Of a stretch of 32,789 bases of DNA, positions 1 to 7,007 are shown in pieces. This DNA comes from JAVBKB01 sp031554275 (GTDB lineage: Bacteria; Bacillota; Bacilli; JARBTR01), in contig JAVBKB010000122.1 in assembly GCA_031554275.1 (NCBI GenBank), positions 1 through 32,789 on the forward strand. Direction: 5' to 3'. Numbering within the stretch: the stretch's first letter is position 1; the number at the start of each line of letters is the position of its first letter. Below the pieces are notes generated by a model that worked only from the letters and a program-made list of their open reading frames with translations, was not told where the DNA came from and ran no database searches. Both the position numbers and the translations under genes were made by a program.

Positions 1-811
1 GATTAATCACTGTTGATGATATAGCCACACCGTTTTCAGTGATGACTTCATAATCGACATTGACTTTTCCGTTTTGACCAGCTGTTTGCACCTTTGTAGT
101 CCCTTTAGCCAAGCTATCATCTTTCTGTTCAATCGAATTGAACCCAAGGGGAGTCTCTTCGGTAACTACAGTTTTTTCTACACGTGTTACTGCGATAGTG
201 GAGTCAGCGGTCAACACTGTATCCAAAGCAGGTACTACACGATCATCTGCATCCAATGTAACGCTATTTTGAGTTAGGAACTCTGCTACTGTCATGGAAG
301 TTGTAAACAATGACTGATTATTATTGTAATCTGTTAAGGTTACTGGAAACGAAACCCCAATTGTAACAGCTAGATCATCTTGGATTTCACTTGTTAATTC
401 TGGTGAAATCTTATCTTGTTCTTTCACAGCTATGTTTTCTTTTTCTAAAAACGCAGCAACGGTTGCTTCAGTTGTCCACTTTTCAGTTTCTACTCCATCA
501 ATTGTTAGCGTTACTTTATGAGCTGGTTTCCAGACTATTTCAAGATCATCTGACACTTCAGTGTCTAATGATGGAGAAATATAATCATGTTCTGCGTAAT
601 CAACCTCAAGCTCATTTAGTAATTCCTCTACAGTGGATGCATTTGTCTTCACATTTTGGTTACTACCATTCAATTCTAATGCTACAGCTTCTTTCGATGT
701 AAAATACATGGACGCAGAAGTCATTAGAATAAAAGCAAATGCGACGATGAGAAGTTTCTTTGTAGGCTTACGCCTCGGAAGTACCTTTTTACTGTCTGTT
801 CTTTTTAACAT
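1..811 (-). CDS. yabE: YabE-like cell-wall-binding protein (DUF348 repeats plus G5 domain), 3' end cut by window
   Basis: Reading the minus strand from an ATG at 811 gives a basic N-terminus, a single hydrophobic segment at about residues 20-36, then three DUF348-type repeats of about 55 residues with the recurring pattern T-hydrophobic-x-E/A-hydrophobic-L near their centre. A G5-type segment starts near residue 240 (KVQTAGQNGKVNVDYEV) and runs off the left edge. In B. subtilis YabE the same layout is followed by a 3D/RpfB-like catalytic domain, which should lie beyond this window. The ribosome site AAGGGAG precedes the ATG. The protein is probably exported and anchored or released at the membrane, acting on peptidoglycan. 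Its position next to tatD matches the yabD-yabE order of Bacillus. Identity is strong by architecture and synteny; catalytic activity cannot be judged because that part is missing. Confidence 0.85.
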   Translation of the reverse strand, partial: MLKRTDSKKVLPRRKPTKKLLIVAFAFILMTSASMYFTSKEAVALELNGSNQNVKTNASTVEELLNELEVDYAEHDYISPSLDTEVSDDLEIVWKPAHKVTLTIDGVETEKWTTEATVAAFLEKENIAVKEQDKISPELTSEIQDDLAVTIGVSFPVTLTDYNNNQSLFTTSMTVAEFLTQNSVTLDADDRVVPALDTVLTADSTIAVTRVEKTVVTEETPLGFNSIEQKDDSLAKGTTKVQTAGQNGKVNVDYEVITENGVAISSTVIN

Positions 812-967
812 AATACTCTCCCTTTGTGTGGTTTTTTGATTAGCATTTCAATCAAAAGTCGGAGTTTTCAAACCTCTGAATCCTCACACCACGTTTTTTT
901 GTGTATCAGTTGAATTGATTCCCCATAGAGATTCATCAACAGCATACACAGATTTTGAAAATTTTAA

Positions 968-1747
968 TCACTTGGACAACACAGGTAGATTAAATACCCG
1001 GTGCGCGTTTGCAGTTGTCACTTGCGCCACTTCTTCAAGAGATATGCCTTTAATACTTGCAATTTCCTCTGCTACCATTCGTACATACGCTGGTTCATTT
1101 CTTTTCCCTCGAAGGGGATGAGGTGCTAAGTAAGGGCAATCAGTTTCAATCAACAGCTTGTCTAATGGAACATTGAGTGCAACTTCTTTTGGTTCCCGTG
1201 CATTTTTAAATGTTACAGGACCACCCAGAGAAATGAGAAAGTTCATTCCCAAGCACTGATTAGCAGTTTCAATACTCCCACTAAAGCAATGCATAATTCC
1301 ACCAACTGCTGAAGCTTCCTCCTCTTTTAGAATTGTTAAAACATCTTGTGTGGCATCGCGGTTGTGGATGACAATTGGTAGACCCACTCGTTTTGCAAGT
1401 TGAATTTGCTTCCGGAAGAGATTCTGTTGAACATCCTTCGGAGATTTATCCCAGTGATAATCTAAACCAATTTCGCCAATTGCAACAACCTTTTCATGTG
1501 CAGACAGTTCTTCGATCCATAGTAGGTCTTCGTTAGTACAGTCTATCGCATCAACAGGGTGCCAACCAATCACTGCATACATAAAGTCATACGTCTCAGA
1601 AAACTTTATCGCACTCTGAATCGTTTCCTTATCGAAACCAATGATGGCAATCTTACTAACACCTGCTTGCTTAGCATTTTCGATTACTGTTTCTAGATCT
1701 TCTTCAAACTGCTGCGCATTAAGATGTGCGTGAGTATCAAATAACAT
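968..1747 (-). CDS. tatD: TatD family metal-dependent hydrolase (YabD)
   Basis: The 259-residue product begins MLFDTHAHLN, the classic metal-binding HxH start of the TatD amidohydrolase-like family. It also carries GEIGLDYHWD, VIHNRDA, GIMHCFSG and LLIETDCPYLAPHP, which supply the remaining metal ligands. The family includes 3'-5' DNA exonucleases acting in the cytoplasm on two metal ions. An upstream in-frame ATG at 1765 exists, but a GAAGGAGAG ribosome site sits just before the ATG at 1747, and family members start at this motif, so 1747 was chosen. It lies between metG and yabE as in Bacillus, and the metG terminator at 2107-2155 suggests its own promoter. The biological role in Bacillales is not settled. 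Confidence 0.93.
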   Translation of the reverse strand: MLFDTHAHLNAQQFEEDLETVIENAKQAGVSKIAIIGFDKETIQSAIKFSETYDFMYAVIGWHPVDAIDCTNEDLLWIEELSAHEKVVAIGEIGLDYHWDKSPKDVQQNLFRKQIQLAKRVGLPIVIHNRDATQDVLTILKEEEASAVGGIMHCFSGSIETANQCLGMNFLISLGGPVTFKNAREPKEVALNVPLDKLLIETDCPYLAPHPLRGKRNEPAYVRMVAEEIASIKGISLEEVAQVTTANAHRVFNLPVLSK

Positions 1748-2187
1748 TTTCTCTCCTTCACACATGGGCTTTTTGTGCCAACACCTACACGTGCCCTGTT
1801 GTATTGTACCGTGAAACTCGCGTAACTTAACTCACGATTCAATGACAGTTATATTACAATCACTTTACAAAGAGCATCAATCTACAACATTTTTGGACAT
1901 TCTTGGTTTTTCATTGATAATTTTGGCTTTCAACCAAGGTTTTTTACTGAATTAAATGACTCTTTACAGCGATTACTGCCCTGTTGCGACACTCACATCT
2001 TAATGAGTTTTGTTTCTATCGTCTAGTATTTTGCACTGTTAATTGCCGAAAAGCTACTTGTTATCCTAATTTGCAAGAAACGATTTCTCGCGAAGAGCCA
2101 AATATTAAAAGGATGACAAATCACGACCATTTTTCATGGAGGGGATTTGTCATCCTTCATTATTAGATTTTAACAGCTATATTTATT
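1748..2187. other. tatD leader and metG 3' region, no gene seen
   Basis: This stretch of about 440 bases between metG and tatD shows no convincing coding region. It holds the metG terminator (2107-2155) and the tatD upstream region. A possible minus-strand sigma-A promoter has -35 TTGATG at 1880-1875 and -10 TAATAT at 1856-1851 with an 18-base spacer. This would give a leader of roughly 95 bases. The promoter match is only moderate. The short open frames on the plus strand here lack ribosome sites and protein-like composition. Confidence 0.4.
2107..2155 (-). terminator. Rho-independent terminator of metG
   Basis: A perfect 12-base inverted repeat (GGATGACAAATC at 2111-2122 and its complement at 2144-2155) encloses a 21-base loop. 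On the minus strand it is followed by TTTTAATATTT. It lies about 30 bases past the metG stop and probably separates metG from tatD transcription. Confidence 0.8.
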
Positions 2188-4134
2188 TTAAGAAACGATT
2201 GCACCATTTGGTAGATCCTCAGAAACGGTCAGGAGTGACAATTTGCCTTCCTTTTCTCCAGAAAGGAGCATTCCTTGGGAAACCTCGCCACGAATCTTTG
2301 CTGGCTTTAGATTGGTAACGACAATTACTTTCCGACCAACTAATTCCTCCGGCTTGTACCACTCTGCAATGCCAGAAACAATTTGTCTTTGTTCATGACC
2401 GATATCTACTTGAAACAGCAGGAGCTTATCTGACTTCTTCACTGGTTCACATGCTAATACCTGTCCGACACGCATCTCTGCCTTACGAAAGTCATCAATT
2501 GTGATTTCCGGAGTTGTTTCGATCTCTTCCACGTTATTTTCATCTTCTTTCGGGTTTTTCATTGAATTCTTAATAAAAGCTACTTCATCTTCAAATTCTA
2601 ATCTTGGGAAGATTGGTGTTGGTTTCTGCACATGAATATTGGCTGGAATCACGCCGAATTTCTCAAGTTTATTCCAGTCTAGAACATTCACGTCTAACCC
2701 AAGCTGCTGGACGATTTGAGCTGGTGTCTTTGTTAGAAACGGTGACAATAGGATTGCAACGCGACATAGTGTTTCCGATAAATGCGAAAGGACAGATGCC
2801 AACTCCTGCTGCTTGTCTGCTTCCTTTACCAAAATCCAAGGCTTAGTTTCATCAATGAATTTATTCGCACGAGACACTAGTGACCAAATTGTCGTTAATG
2901 CCACTGAAAACTGCATGTTATCCATTGCATCTTTGTAGTTTTCAACAACATCTAAATTACATTGTAGAAGCTCCTTCTCAAATTCAGTTGTGGAACCTGA
3001 ATAAACTGGTACAATTCCTTCAAAATATTTCTCAATCATTGAAATCGATCGATTCAATAAATTTCCCAAATCATTGGCTAAATCAAAATTAACCCGCTCA
3101 ACAAATCCTTCAGGTGTGAACACACCATCCGCTCCAAATGGTACTTCACGTAACAAATAATATCGCAAAGCATCCAATCCATAACGATCAATCAACTGTA
3201 CTGGATCTACTACATTGCCTTTTGATTTCGACATTTTTCCATCCTTCATCAACAACCAACCATGTGCGAAGACCTTTTTAGGCAATGGCTGATTCAGTGC
3301 CATCAAAATGATCGGCCAATAGATTGTATGGAAACGGACAATTTCTTTACTCATTAAATGAATATCTGCAGGCCAATATCGATCGTATTTCTCATGGTGT
3401 GCAGAGCCATACCCAAGTGCTGTCACGTAGTTTGAAAGGGCATCAATCCAAACGTAGATAATATGATTTGGATTATCTGGAACCTTCACGCCCCAGTCAA
3501 AGGTTGTTCGTGAAACAGCTAGATCTTCTAGACCAGGTTTGAGAAAATTATTGAGCATTTCGTTTTTCCGAGATTCAGGTTGGATAAAGTCAGGATTCTC
3601 ATCATAATATTGCATCAACCGATCTGCATATTTACTCATTTTGAAGAAGTAAGATTCCTCCTTCACCTTTTCTACTGGACGACCACAATCTGGACACCTG
3701 CCATCCTCTAATTGACGCTCAGTGTAGAATGCTTCACATGGTGTACAGTACCATCCTTCGTACTGATCAAGATAAATATCTCCCTGATCTAACAATTGTT
3801 TAAAAATCGCTTGTACAGCCAGCTTGTGACGATCCTCAGTTGTACGAATGAATTCGTTGTAGGAAATGTCGAGCCTTTGCCATAAATCTTTGATACTCGC
3901 AATAATCTCTTCTAAGTATTCTGGAGGTGTCTGCCCCTTTTCAGCCGCTTTGTTTTGAATCTTCTGACCATGCTCATCCGTTCCCGTCAAAAACATAACG
4001 TCATAGCCACGCATTCTTTTATATCGAGCCATCGCATCTGCTGCAACAGTTGAGTAGGCATGTCCTAAATGCAATCGCCCACTCGGATAGTAGATAGGTG
4101 TCGTAATGTAAAAAGTTTTTTGATTGTCTAACAT
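2188..4134 (-). CDS. metG: Methionyl-tRNA synthetase with C-terminal tRNA-binding domain
   Basis: This 648-residue enzyme charges tRNA-Met with methionine in the cytoplasm. The class I signatures are visible: the HIGH-type HLGH at residues 22-25 and KMSKS near residue 300 (GKMSKSKGNV). Two CxxC pairs near residues 130-150 (CTPC and CPDC) form a zinc knuckle. An anticodon-binding helical region follows, and the last 110 or so residues, from IDDFRKAEMRVGQVL, form an EMAP-II/Trbp111-like OB-fold that mediates tRNA binding and dimerisation. Length and order match B. subtilis MetS. GGAGGG precedes the ATG. It diverges from abrB and sits next to tatD, as in Bacillus. No T-box leader is evident, since the likely promoter lies almost against the ribosome site. 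Confidence 0.97.
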   Translation of the reverse strand: MLDNQKTFYITTPIYYPSGRLHLGHAYSTVAADAMARYKRMRGYDVMFLTGTDEHGQKIQNKAAEKGQTPPEYLEEIIASIKDLWQRLDISYNEFIRTTEDRHKLAVQAIFKQLLDQGDIYLDQYEGWYCTPCEAFYTERQLEDGRCPDCGRPVEKVKEESYFFKMSKYADRLMQYYDENPDFIQPESRKNEMLNNFLKPGLEDLAVSRTTFDWGVKVPDNPNHIIYVWIDALSNYVTALGYGSAHHEKYDRYWPADIHLMSKEIVRFHTIYWPIILMALNQPLPKKVFAHGWLLMKDGKMSKSKGNVVDPVQLIDRYGLDALRYYLLREVPFGADGVFTPEGFVERVNFDLANDLGNLLNRSISMIEKYFEGIVPVYSGSTTEFEKELLQCNLDVVENYKDAMDNMQFSVALTTIWSLVSRANKFIDETKPWILVKEADKQQELASVLSHLSETLCRVAILLSPFLTKTPAQIVQQLGLDVNVLDWNKLEKFGVIPANIHVQKPTPIFPRLEFEDEVAFIKNSMKNPKEDENNVEEIETTPEITIDDFRKAEMRVGQVLACEPVKKSDKLLLFQVDIGHEQRQIVSGIAEWYKPEELVGRKVIVVTNLKPAKIRGEVSQGMLLSGEKEGKLSLLTVSEDLPNGAIVS

Positions 4135-4157
4135 TTTGTACCCTCCAAAAAAAGTGT

Positions 4158-4187
4158 ATAATAGTTCTATTGTTACTTAAAAACCAA
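4158..4187 (-). promoter_or_regulatory. Putative sigma-A promoter of metG
   Basis: On the minus strand -35 TTGGTT (4187-4182) and -10 TATTAT (4163-4158) are separated by 18 bases. Transcription would begin about 15 bases before the metG ATG, leaving room for the GGAGGG ribosome site but not for an RNA regulatory leader. Confidence 0.45.
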
Positions 4188-4428
4188 GAAAAAGCCACTT
4201 TGATATTTGTGAAGATCCGGTGAACAATTGTTTCTCAAATAAATTATTCCATTTCGGTAAGAACTATTTGCATTTTTCGCTGTTCTAATAGACAATCCTC
4301 ATCAAATATTGCAGTTTCCGCAATTAATTATGTAATTTATTTCAATCCTCAAAACCTCTTAAAACCTTATTATAACTAGATATCCAGAAACAATGTTTAA
4401 CAAAATTCTACAAAACTCGATTTTTCTC

Positions 4429-4456
4429 TTGCCATTTTTGCAAAAAATGCTATAAT
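4429..4456 (+). promoter_or_regulatory. Putative abrB promoter P1 (sigma-A)
   Basis: TTGCCA (4429-4434) and TATAAT (4451-4456) are spaced 16 bases apart upstream of abrB. In B. subtilis abrB also has two closely spaced sigma-A promoters. The intergenic stretch 4135-4563 is otherwise non-coding and AT-rich. Confidence 0.6.
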
Positions 4457-4471
4457 TTTAATGAAATAGTG

Positions 4472-4500
4472 TTGACGATATTTGGTAGTGCTGTTATTAT
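4472..4500 (+). promoter_or_regulatory. Putative abrB promoter P2 (sigma-A)
   Basis: TTGACG (4472-4477) and TATTAT (4495-4500) with a 17-base spacer form the proximal promoter, the better match of the two. It would start transcription near 4507, about 57 bases before the abrB ATG. In B. subtilis the proximal promoter is the one repressed by AbrB and Spo0A. Confidence 0.6.
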
Positions 4501-4502
4501 AG

Positions 4503-4539
4503 TAATCGAATCGGGAATGCTATTTTCATATTTCGATAT
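4503..4539 (+). promoter_or_regulatory. Possible Spo0A boxes downstream of abrB P2
   Basis: Two TCGAA cores lie on opposite strands just past the P2 -10 element: TAATCGAA at 4503-4510 and, on the minus strand, ATATCGAA at 4539-4532. They resemble the 0A box core (TGTCGAA) that Spo0A~P uses to shut off abrB in B. subtilis from the same relative place. The matches are partial, so this rests largely on position. Confidence 0.3.
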
Positions 4540-4563
4540 TCTAAATTCCAGGAGGTAATTATT

Positions 4564-4836
4564 ATGAAATCAACAGGTATTGTTCGTAAGGTTGATGAGC
4601 TAGGCAGAATCGTGGTTCCAATTGAGTTGCGCCGTACATTAGATATTGGCGAGAGAGATGCACTTGAAATCTTTGTTGACGAAGATCGCATCGTGTTAAA
4701 GAAGTATGTTCCAAAAATGAGTTGTCAAGTGACAGGTGAAGTATCTGATCACAATTTGATTTTAGCTGGTGGGCGTATTATCCTTTGTAAAGAAGCTGCA
4801 AAAGAGCTTACAGACGAGATCAAAAAACATCTTTAA
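4564..4836 (+). CDS. abrB: Transition-state regulator AbrB
   Basis: The 90-residue product begins MKSTGIVRKVDELGRIVVP, the swapped-hairpin DNA-binding domain of AbrB, and continues with RRTLDIGERDALEIFVD. The C-terminal multimerisation half is also present (about residues 55-90, including the Cys in KMSCQVTGE). AbrB is a global repressor of post-exponential genes and acts as a tetramer on curved AT-rich DNA. AGGAGGT precedes the ATG, two promoters lie upstream, and a strong terminator follows. It diverges from metG exactly as in B. subtilis. In that species abrB points at rsmI directly; here about 20 kb of glycan genes lie between them. Identity is very secure. Confidence 0.97.
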   Translation: MKSTGIVRKVDELGRIVVPIELRRTLDIGERDALEIFVDEDRIVLKKYVPKMSCQVTGEVSDHNLILAGGRIILCKEAAKELTDEIKKHL

Positions 4837-4850
4837 GATTTTAAACCCTG

Positions 4851-4879
4851 GGTTAGAAGCTTGCTTCTAACCTTTTTTT
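4851..4879 (+). terminator. Rho-independent terminator of abrB
   Basis: GGTTAGAAGC and its perfect complement GCTTCTAACC are separated by only TT and followed by TTTTTTT. It insulates abrB from the exporter genes downstream and marks the left edge of the polysaccharide island. Confidence 0.93.
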
Positions 4880-4986
4880 GTACAAAAGACAGTCCTGATT
4901 CAACTATAACTGGGTAAATCACAGTGAGAATAACTTTGATTCTTGCTCTTTTTTTATTTGGAGACAAGGAATGAACTTAATAACCC

Positions 4987-5015
4987 TTTCAAAAAAGACT
5001 AAGATAATTTATAAT
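4987..5015 (+). promoter_or_regulatory. Putative promoter of the ABC exporter pair
   Basis: A consensus -10 TATAAT (5010-5015) lies 17 bases after a weak -35 TTTCAA (4987-4992). It is about 40 bases ahead of the permease ATG and is the only good -10 in the gap after the abrB terminator. Confidence 0.45.
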
Positions 5016-5056
5016 TGAAACGTATTTATTCTATTGATCTCTGAGGAAAATTTATA

Positions 5057-5887
5057 ATGTATTCTATAAGAAAATTCATTAAGCTCCCTAAGAGCTTTCA
5101 GATTATTAACGAACAAATTACTTCTCGTAATCTTATATGGCGCTTAGCATTCTATGATACAAAGTCACAGTTTAACAAACATCGCCTTGGGCTTCTTTGG
5201 GCAATCCTTAAACCATTACTTTTGATCGCCACTTTTTGGTTTGTTTTTGGTATTGGAATAAGAGAGAGTAGACCTGTAGGTGATACCCCCTTTTTTCTAT
5301 GGTTAATTTGTGGTTTGATTAATTGGATCTTTCTTAGTGGAGCGATTACTGACGCATCAAACAGTGTATATCGGAAAGTTTCAATTGTCTCGAAAATGAA
5401 TTTCCCAACTAGCATTCTCCCTACAGTTTCTATTGTTTCACAATTTCTAGTTTACGCGATCATGATGATTATTTTTGTTATCGTTCTATCAATTCACGGA
5501 ATTTATCCTACAATATATTGGATTCAAGTCTTCTATTACATGTTTGCGCTGTTGGCGTTTGTTTTTTCGATAAGCCTGTTTTTTTCAAGTATTGTCATGG
5601 TTTTTCGTGATTTCCAGCAACTATTGTCCGCTTCTATGAGAATGCTTATGTTCCTTTCTCCTGTTTTCTGGGATCCAAGAGCTTTGCCAACTATATTTTT
5701 GTTTCTGTTAAAATTAAACCCTTTTTACTACCTCATTACTGGATTCCGGCAAACGTTTTTAGAGGAAAGATGGTTTTTTCAAAATGGAATATATAATATA
5801 TACTTTTGGTTAATCGTTTTTCTTTTATTCGAAGCAGGTTCATTCATCCATCTTCGTCTACGACACAAATTTGTGGATTATCTTTAA
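5057..5887 (+). CDS. Polysaccharide/teichoic acid ABC exporter permease (TagG/Wzm type)
   Basis: This 276-residue integral membrane protein has six predicted membrane segments (around residues 46-66, 78-98, 120-145, 155-185, 190-212, 243-263). It carries ABC-2 exporter signatures: an amphipathic N-terminus ending in KHRLGLLWAILKP, and LNPFYYLITGFRQTF before the last segment. The family flips undecaprenyl-pyrophosphate-linked wall teichoic acid or O-antigen across the membrane in one complex with a TagH/Wzt ATPase, which is encoded 12 bases downstream. Length matches TagG (about 275). Its place at the head of the glycan cluster suggests it exports this cluster's polymer rather than ordinary wall teichoic acid, though the sequence alone cannot separate TagG from other Wzm-like proteins. 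The ribosome site is weak (GAGGAAAATTTATA before the ATG). Confidence 0.9.
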   Translation: MYSIRKFIKLPKSFQIINEQITSRNLIWRLAFYDTKSQFNKHRLGLLWAILKPLLLIATFWFVFGIGIRESRPVGDTPFFLWLICGLINWIFLSGAITDASNSVYRKVSIVSKMNFPTSILPTVSIVSQFLVYAIMMIIFVIVLSIHGIYPTIYWIQVFYYMFALLAFVFSISLFFSSIVMVFRDFQQLLSASMRMLMFLSPVFWDPRALPTIFLFLLKLNPFYYLITGFRQTFLEERWFFQNGIYNIYFWLIVFLLFEAGSFIHLRLRHKFVDYL

Positions 5888-5899
5888 GAGGTGAAAATA

Positions 5900-6808
5900 A
5901 TGACAACGAAAGTTTCTTTGAAAAATGTCTCAAAAAAATACGTGCTCGTTTCTCAAAGTTCGAAACAGTCTTTTTATGCACTCAATAATATTTCTTTTAC
6001 AGTAAATGAGGGTGAAATAATCGGCATTGTAGGTATTAATGGCTCTGGTAAATCGACCTTAGCCAATATTCTTGCCAAGATTATTCCTGCCTCAAGTGGT
6101 GAAGTAACAATAGATGGTCAGCCATCTATGATTTCTATTTCTGCTGGCTTAAATGTTACTTTGACTGGAAAGGATAATGTATACCTCAAATGCTTAATGA
6201 TGGGGCTTACCAATTCTCAAGTTAACGAATTATACGTGAAAATCACTGAATTTGCGGATATCGGTAGTTTCATTGACCAGCCAGTAAAGTTGTACTCTAG
6301 TGGTATGAGAGCAAGACTGGGGTTTGCCATTTCTGTTCACATTGCTTCCGATTTTTTGATTGTTGATGAAGCGTTGTCAGTTGGTGATCAAACTTTTGTT
6401 GAGAAATGTGAGAAGAAGATCTTTGAATTTAAGAAAATGGGGAAGACCATTTTCTTCATCAGTCATTCAAGCCCTCAAATAAAGGCAATCTGTGATCGTA
6501 CCTTGTGGATTCACTACGGAAAACTAGAAATGTTTGGTGATACCAAGAAAGTTCTTATCCAGTATGCAAAATATATTAAATGGTACCGAGATTTAAGCGA
6601 TGCTGAAAAAAGTTCACATGTAGATGCCATGCAAAACTCACGTCGTGTTGGTTCGGTGATAGCTGTCCAAAAAAACGAACTTGAAGTAGAAGAAATCGCA
6701 AGAAAAAAAGTCGAGAAGCGTAGCACTTATTTTTGGATAGCGCTTACAATCGTTGCAATCATCAGTTGTCTGATCCCACTCTATTATAGTACCGCTTCAG
6801 CTCTATAG
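5900..6808 (+). CDS. Polysaccharide/teichoic acid ABC exporter ATPase (TagH/Wzt type) with C-terminal membrane helix
   Basis: The 302-residue protein has Walker A GINGSGKST (residues 45-53), the signature LYSSGMRARLGF (131-142), Walker B DFLIVDEAL (151-159) and an H-loop FFISHSS. SSGM in place of the usual SGGQ is typical of TagH/Wzt ATPases. After the nucleotide-binding domain (to about 245) comes a charged linker and a single hydrophobic helix at about 277-297. B. subtilis TagH has a similar membrane helix followed by a long extracellular part; here the protein stops after STASAL, so that outer domain is missing. No Wzt-type carbohydrate-binding domain is present. A GTG at 5891 is in frame, but AGAGGTG makes the ATG at 5900 the likely start. 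It powers the permease encoded immediately upstream. Confidence 0.92.
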   Translation: MTTKVSLKNVSKKYVLVSQSSKQSFYALNNISFTVNEGEIIGIVGINGSGKSTLANILAKIIPASSGEVTIDGQPSMISISAGLNVTLTGKDNVYLKCLMMGLTNSQVNELYVKITEFADIGSFIDQPVKLYSSGMRARLGFAISVHIASDFLIVDEALSVGDQTFVEKCEKKIFEFKKMGKTIFFISHSSPQIKAICDRTLWIHYGKLEMFGDTKKVLIQYAKYIKWYRDLSDAEKSSHVDAMQNSRRVGSVIAVQKNELEVEEIARKKVEKRSTYFWIALTIVAIISCLIPLYYSTASAL

Positions 6809-6896
6809 TACTTTCTCAGTGGATTCCTAATCGAGATTTTCGAATGAATTCTTGTGGTCTAGCTCGGATTTCCATTACTTTAATGCATTCAACAAA

Positions 6897-6935
6897 GCTC
6901 CCCGTCCAAAAAAATTTGAACGGAGAGCGATTTTT
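6897..6935. terminator. Probable bidirectional terminator between exporter and lyase genes
   Basis: GCTCCCCGTCCAAA (6897-6910) pairs with TTTGAACGGAGAGC (6915-6928) around a four-base loop. The two imperfect positions are G-U pairs in the minus-strand RNA and C-A mismatches in the plus-strand RNA. TTTTT follows at 6931 on the plus strand and TTTGTT on the minus strand, so it may end both the exporter pair and the convergent lyase gene. Confidence 0.7.
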
Positions 6936-7007
6936 ATATTATTTATACCCTACGCAACGGTAGTTATTGGAATGTGATCCTAATTGTCGTTAGCAATGCA
7001 ACTTTTC

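Noticed and set aside
812..967. Leader of yabE considered as a ydaO-type c-di-AMP riboswitch
   Set aside because: The leader is only about 155 bases and lacks the conserved ydaO core elements; a short inverted repeat (TTTTGATT/AATCAAAA) near 836-858 is all the structure I see.
2604..3092. Plus-strand open frames opposite metG
   Set aside because: They lie antisense to a fully supported synthetase gene, have no ribosome sites and no recognisable protein features.
4135..4180. T-box leader for metG
   Set aside because: The likely promoter lies about 20 bases before the start, and no T-box sequence or specifier stem is visible.
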